Shown: positions 61,464-64,000 of the stretch, in pieces | Layout of the letters: each line of letters starts with the position of its first letter | Numbering within the stretch: the first letter of the stretch is position 1 | Assembly (NCBI RefSeq): GCF_900110645.1 | Contig: NZ_FOFB01000004.1 | Span: 222,126-286,125, forward strand | Direction: 5' to 3' | DNA: 64,000 nt | Source of the DNA: Neolewinella agarilytica | GTDB lineage: Bacteria; Bacteroidota; Bacteroidia; Chitinophagales; Saprospiraceae | Position numbers and translations under genes: made by a program | Notes under the pieces: model-generated | Told to the model about the DNA's origin: nothing | Database searches by the model: none | Seen by the model: only the letters and a program-made list of their open reading frames with translations

Positions 61464-62534
61464 ATGGCTATTAAGCAAAAAACAAAATCCCTCTCCGTTA
61501 CCGGAAACCGCCTGAACAGCACTTTCGTGCAGCTCAACGTACTGAACGGAAAGGATGTCTCTGACGCCAAATTTCCGCGCTTTGCCGGTAAGCTGGCCGA
61601 TCAGGGACATGCTCCCTTTAAGCCCACCAGTATTGAGATTTTTCAGCTGAACATCGGTAAACTCTGTAACCAGACCTGTGCCCACTGCCACGTGGATGCC
61701 GGCCCGGATAAGAAGGAGGAGAACATGTCAATGGAAGACCTGCAAACCTGCGTCGACATCATTGCCGCCACACCCTCGATCAAGATCGTAGACATTACGG
61801 GCGGAGCCCCGGAAATGCACCCCGGTTTCCGCTGGTTTGTGGAGCAATGTACCGCTTTGGGAAAGCAGGTCATCGATCGCTGTAACCTGACCATCATTAT
61901 GGCTAACCCTAAATACCGGGACTTACCGGAATTTCTGGCGAAGCACAAGGTGCAGGTCGTCTCCAGCCTGCCGTATTTTTCTAAAACCCGCACCGATAAT
62001 CAGCGCGGAGACGGGGTCTTTGAAGACTCCATCAAAGCCCTGCAACTCCTCAACGAAGCAGGCTACGGGAAGCCCGGATCCGGACTGATTCTCGATCTGG
62101 TGTTTAACCCCTCCGGCGCTTACCTGCCCGGTAAGCAGGAAACACTCGAGGCGGAGTTTAAGCGTCAGCTCGACCGAAAGTTCGGTATTGTCTTCAACCA
62201 ACTCTACGCCATAACCAATCTTCCCGTCGCCCGATTCCTGGATTACCTCCTGGAGACCGGTAACTACGAAGAGTACATGCAAAAGCTGGTGGATGCTTAC
62301 AATCCGGAAACAGTGGATGGGCTGATGTGCCGGAATACAGTCTCCGTTAGCTGGGACGGGTATCTCTCCGACTGTGACTTCAATCAGATGCTCGACCTAA
62401 AAGTCGCTGCCAAAGGGCAGCACATCTCTACTTTCAACGAAGAGGAACTGCTGAACCGCAACATCGTACTCAACCAACATTGCTATGGCTGTACGGCGGG
62501 GGCGGGGAGTAGCTGTACGGGCGTGGTGGCTTAG
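61464..62534 (+). CDS. arsS: Arsenosugar biosynthesis radical SAM protein ArsS
   Basis: A 356-residue radical SAM enzyme of the TIGR04167 family, which joins a deoxyadenosyl group to dimethylarsinite on the route to arsenosugars. The [4Fe-4S] ligands are C68, C72 and C75 in KLCNQTCAHCHVDAG. TGGAPEMHPGFRWFV follows. The C-terminal part shows CRNTVSVSWDGYLSDCDFNQ and the end HCYGCTAGAGSSCTGV. Some members are selenoproteins; this one has no in-frame TGA, so it is the Cys form. ArsM (arsenite methyltransferase) is not in the window. Upstream are three stop-adjacent repeats, so transcription from the fusion gene may or may not reach it. Confidence 0.92.
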   Translation: MAIKQKTKSLSVTGNRLNSTFVQLNVLNGKDVSDAKFPRFAGKLADQGHAPFKPTSIEIFQLNIGKLCNQTCAHCHVDAGPDKKEENMSMEDLQTCVDIIAATPSIKIVDITGGAPEMHPGFRWFVEQCTALGKQVIDRCNLTIIMANPKYRDLPEFLAKHKVQVVSSLPYFSKTRTDNQRGDGVFEDSIKALQLLNEAGYGKPGSGLILDLVFNPSGAYLPGKQETLEAEFKRQLDRKFGIVFNQLYAITNLPVARFLDYLLETGNYEEYMQKLVDAYNPETVDGLMCRNTVSVSWDGYLSDCDFNQMLDLKVAAKGQHISTFNEEELLNRNIVLNQHCYGCTAGAGSSCTGVVA

Positions 62535-62705
62535 GCGTTCGCTTTGCTCACTTTTAGACGTCGTTGCGCTTGTAGAGCTCTGATAAAGACTTGACCGAAG
62601 GCGAGGCCTGGAAGCGCGCAGCGCCTTCCGCATCTAAAAAGAAATGGAGCGAAGCGATCATTTCTACCTACAAGCCGAAGGCGTCTACAAGCGAAGCGTC
62701 TACCA
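62535..62705. repeat. Repeat-rich spacer with CTACAAGC(C)GAAG(G)CGT words
   Basis: From the arsS stop to the 3' part of folK. Tandem near-identical words GTCTACAAGCCGAAGGC and GTCTACAAGCGAAGC lie at about 62,665-62,702, with inverse words (GCGCTTGTAGAGC, GAAGCGATC) on the left. The repeat supplies the last residues of folK. Confidence 0.6.
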
Positions 62706-63123
62706 GCCCTCTCACAAAGTCCCGCTCTTTCCACCAGGGATGCGGCAAGCTTATCCGTTCATCCTCATAGCGAATGTCGTCGAGGAAGATGAGGTCGAGG
62801 TCGATCGTGCGGGCACCCCAGTGAGTTTTACGCTCCCGGCCGAGGGTTTGCTCAATGGATTGGGTAATGTCCAGCAGGTGATGAAGTGTTGCCTTGATGG
62901 AGCTCGTTACGGTGCTGCCAAAATCGTGCTGGTCAAGAGAGACGACAAGGACCTGGTTCAGGAAGTCCGGCTGCTCCGTTACTCCCCAGGCTTTGGTTTC
63001 CAGAATGGTTGATTCCTGAATGATTGGGCCAATGCGCTCTTGGATCAAAGAACGAGCCTGATTCATATTATCGCTTCGGTTTCCGAGGTTGGTTCCCAGG
63101 GCAATGGTAAGGAGGTGAGCCAT
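62668..63123 (-). CDS. folK: 2-amino-4-hydroxy-6-hydroxymethyldihydropteridine pyrophosphokinase (HPPK)
   Basis: About 151 residues from ATG 63123 (MAHLLTIALGTNLGNRSDNM). It transfers diphosphate from ATP to 6-hydroxymethyl-dihydropterin in folate synthesis. The family motif GRERKTHWGARTIDLDLIFL is complete, as are LPHP and ERDFV. Relatives continue for some 15-20 further residues; here the end RGLVDASLVDAFGL comes from tandem repeat DNA (words at 62,668-62,705), so the natural tail has been lost or overwritten. The catalytic centre is not affected. Confidence 0.9.
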   Translation of the reverse strand: MAHLLTIALGTNLGNRSDNMNQARSLIQERIGPIIQESTILETKAWGVTEQPDFLNQVLVVSLDQHDFGSTVTSSIKATLHHLLDITQSIEQTLGRERKTHWGARTIDLDLIFLDDIRYEDERISLPHPWWKERDFVRGLVDASLVDAFGL

Positions 63124-63234
63124 ATTAATTTGTTGCTGCACAAGATCACTATGGTTTGTGGAGACTTGCCTACTTTATCGTAATATTGCGAACGGCACAA
63201 ATTACCAAAATACCAACGAACCAAAATACCACCC

Positions 63235-63867
63235 TTGCTTCCCCCATTCATCGCCATCGAGGGCAACATCGGAGCCGGAAAAACGACGCTGGCCAACCGC
63301 CTGTCGGCTGACCACAACCGGCGGCTGATCCTGGAGGCTTTCAGTGACAACCCCTTTCTTCCGCCCTTCTATAAAGAGCCTGAGCGCTACGCCTTTCCCG
63401 TTGAGCTTTTCTTCATGGCCGAGCGACATAAGCAGCTGCAGCATGAGTTGACGCAATCTGACTTGTTTTCCAACGGGGTGATCGCGGATTATATCTTCGT
63501 CAAAACATTGCTATTCGCCCGCAACACCTTGCCGGCCGAGGAGTTTCGTCTTTTCAGCCGACTGTTTAAGGTGATGGACGCCGGCTTCCCAAATCCGGAC
63601 CTGATTGTCTACCTGCACCGACCCGTAGAAGCCTTGCAGGCAAACATTGCTAAGCGTGGCCGCGAATACGAGCAGGAAATCAAAGATGATTATCTGACCT
63701 CCGTACAAACCGCTTACTTCAATTACTTCGGCAGCCAGAAAGAACAACCGGTGTTAGTGATGGACCTTGGCGATGCCAACTTCGAAGAAGACACGGCCAT
63801 CTATGACCGGATGGTAGCACTAATGCAAGAATCTTATCTAGTGGGGATGACGACGGTGGTTTTGTAG
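63235..63867 (+). CDS. Deoxynucleoside kinase
   Basis: A 210-residue kinase that phosphorylates deoxynucleosides in salvage. The P-loop lies at the front (FIAIEGNIGAGKTTLANRLS), then LFFMAERHKQLQ and the LID region RGREYEQEIKDDYL with arginine, as in dGK/dAK types. No ATG is in frame upstream before the stop at 63181; TTG 63235 is taken as the start. It diverges from folK. Between them is a short word repeat (ACCAAAATACCAACGAACC, 63203-63222 and on). A box TAATATTG at 63181-63188 is one base from the -7 consensus. Confidence 0.88.
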   Translation: MLPPFIAIEGNIGAGKTTLANRLSADHNRRLILEAFSDNPFLPPFYKEPERYAFPVELFFMAERHKQLQHELTQSDLFSNGVIADYIFVKTLLFARNTLPAEEFRLFSRLFKVMDAGFPNPDLIVYLHRPVEALQANIAKRGREYEQEIKDDYLTSVQTAYFNYFGSQKEQPVLVMDLGDANFEEDTAIYDRMVALMQESYLVGMTTVVL

Positions 63868-63903
63868 GGGCAGGTTGCAAGTTGCAGGTTACAAGGTGCA
63901 AGG
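63868..63903 (+). repeat. GGTTGCAAGTTGCAGGTT repeat cluster, short copy
   Basis: Relatives of the 33464-33662 cluster: GCAGGTTGCAAGTTGCAGG, then TTACAAGGTGCAAGGTG. It begins right after the dNK stop and ends at the IS. Confidence 0.7.
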
Positions 63904-64000
63904 TGTGGACCTCCTCATAAAAGTGGACAGTAGCTTCTGATTAGGCTGCCGGATTAGATTTCATTTTTGCTTCATAAGCTTGACGGACGGTGAGTCCTTT
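63904..64000 (-). mobile_element. Insertion sequence end (IS3-like), partial at window edge
   Basis: The sequence from TGTGGACCTCC, about 63904, looks like an IS terminal end (TGTGGACCTCCTCATAAAAG), and a transposase-like C-terminus reads inward on the minus strand from 64000 to 63941. The other end is outside the window. Confidence 0.6.
63941..64000 (-). CDS. Transposase, C-terminal 19 residues only
   Basis: On the minus strand, reading in from the window edge, KGLTVRQAYEAKMKSNPAA then stop. The LTxRQAYEAKM pattern is like the end of IS3-family (IS150-type) transposases. The rest lies to the right of the window. Confidence 0.5.
   Translation of the reverse strand, partial: KGLTVRQAYEAKMKSNPAA

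Overview
The window reads as chromosome of a Bacteroidota bacterium, most likely from the Saprospiria (Lewinella-like). The evidence is a PorP/SprF gene beside a giant protein with the gliding-motility/type IX secretion (T9SS) type B C-terminal domain, two SusC/SusD pairs, T9SS type A sorting tails, LytTR signalling, the futalosine menaquinone route and several promoters matching the Bacteroidota TAnnTTTG -7 box. GC content looks close to 50%, except for an AT-rich two-gene island near 50.5-52.0 kb. I saw no rRNA, tRNA or CRISPR array. An insertion-sequence end enters at the right edge.

Layout. 0-4.1 kb: end of a GluQ-like tRNA(Asp) modifying enzyme, an RluA-type pseudouridine synthase with a long N-terminal extension, a YihY/BrkB membrane protein and a voltage-gated K+ channel. 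4.5-7.6 kb: a signalling module of LytTR response regulator, a 49-codon double-glycine-leader peptide absent from ordinary gene calls, and a cytoplasmic TPR histidine kinase. 7.7-18.2 kb: a secreted beta-helix protein, then a PorP/SprF, TPR-OmpA and SprB-like adhesin operon ending in a strong terminator. 18.4-31.2 kb: mostly housekeeping and transport genes: CorA, VOC protein, sulfatase lipoprotein, ATP-grasp enzyme, TonB-dependent receptor, DUF4380-like lipoprotein, NCS1 permease with mannitol-type dehydrogenase, class V aminotransferase. 31.5-35.1 kb: mqnE, a histidine phosphatase and mqnA. 35.2-37.75 kb: blaI-blaR1 with two operator dyads enclosing the -7 box. 38-47.2 kb: an alginate utilisation locus (SusC, SusD, PKD surface lipoprotein and a tandem-catalytic-domain PL7 lyase). 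47.7-52.5 kb: PcfJ-like protein, Kelch lipoprotein, a dockerin-like/cohesin-like gene pair and a pseudogene. 52.5-62.5 kb: an arsenosugar-type region with a TIGR04282 transferase, SusC/SusD, Na+ symporter, CsaA-like protein, a metallophosphoesterase fused to the arsenosugar-associated peroxidase-like protein, and ArsS. 62.6-64 kb: FolK, a deoxynucleoside kinase and a partial IS.

Two things are not explained by ordinary annotation. First, the peptide between the regulator and the kinase makes 4.5-7.6 kb a candidate undescribed peptide-signalling or bacteriocin system in Bacteroidota. Second, the window is seeded with several families of short dispersed repeats. One is a roughly 19-bp asymmetric motif (TTGCACCTGCGnnCGCGCC and a TTGCATCCTGCG variant) found about 13 times, both between and inside genes. 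Others are paired palindromes that begin exactly at stop codons and in some cases supply the last residues of a protein or lie at a domain-fusion junction.
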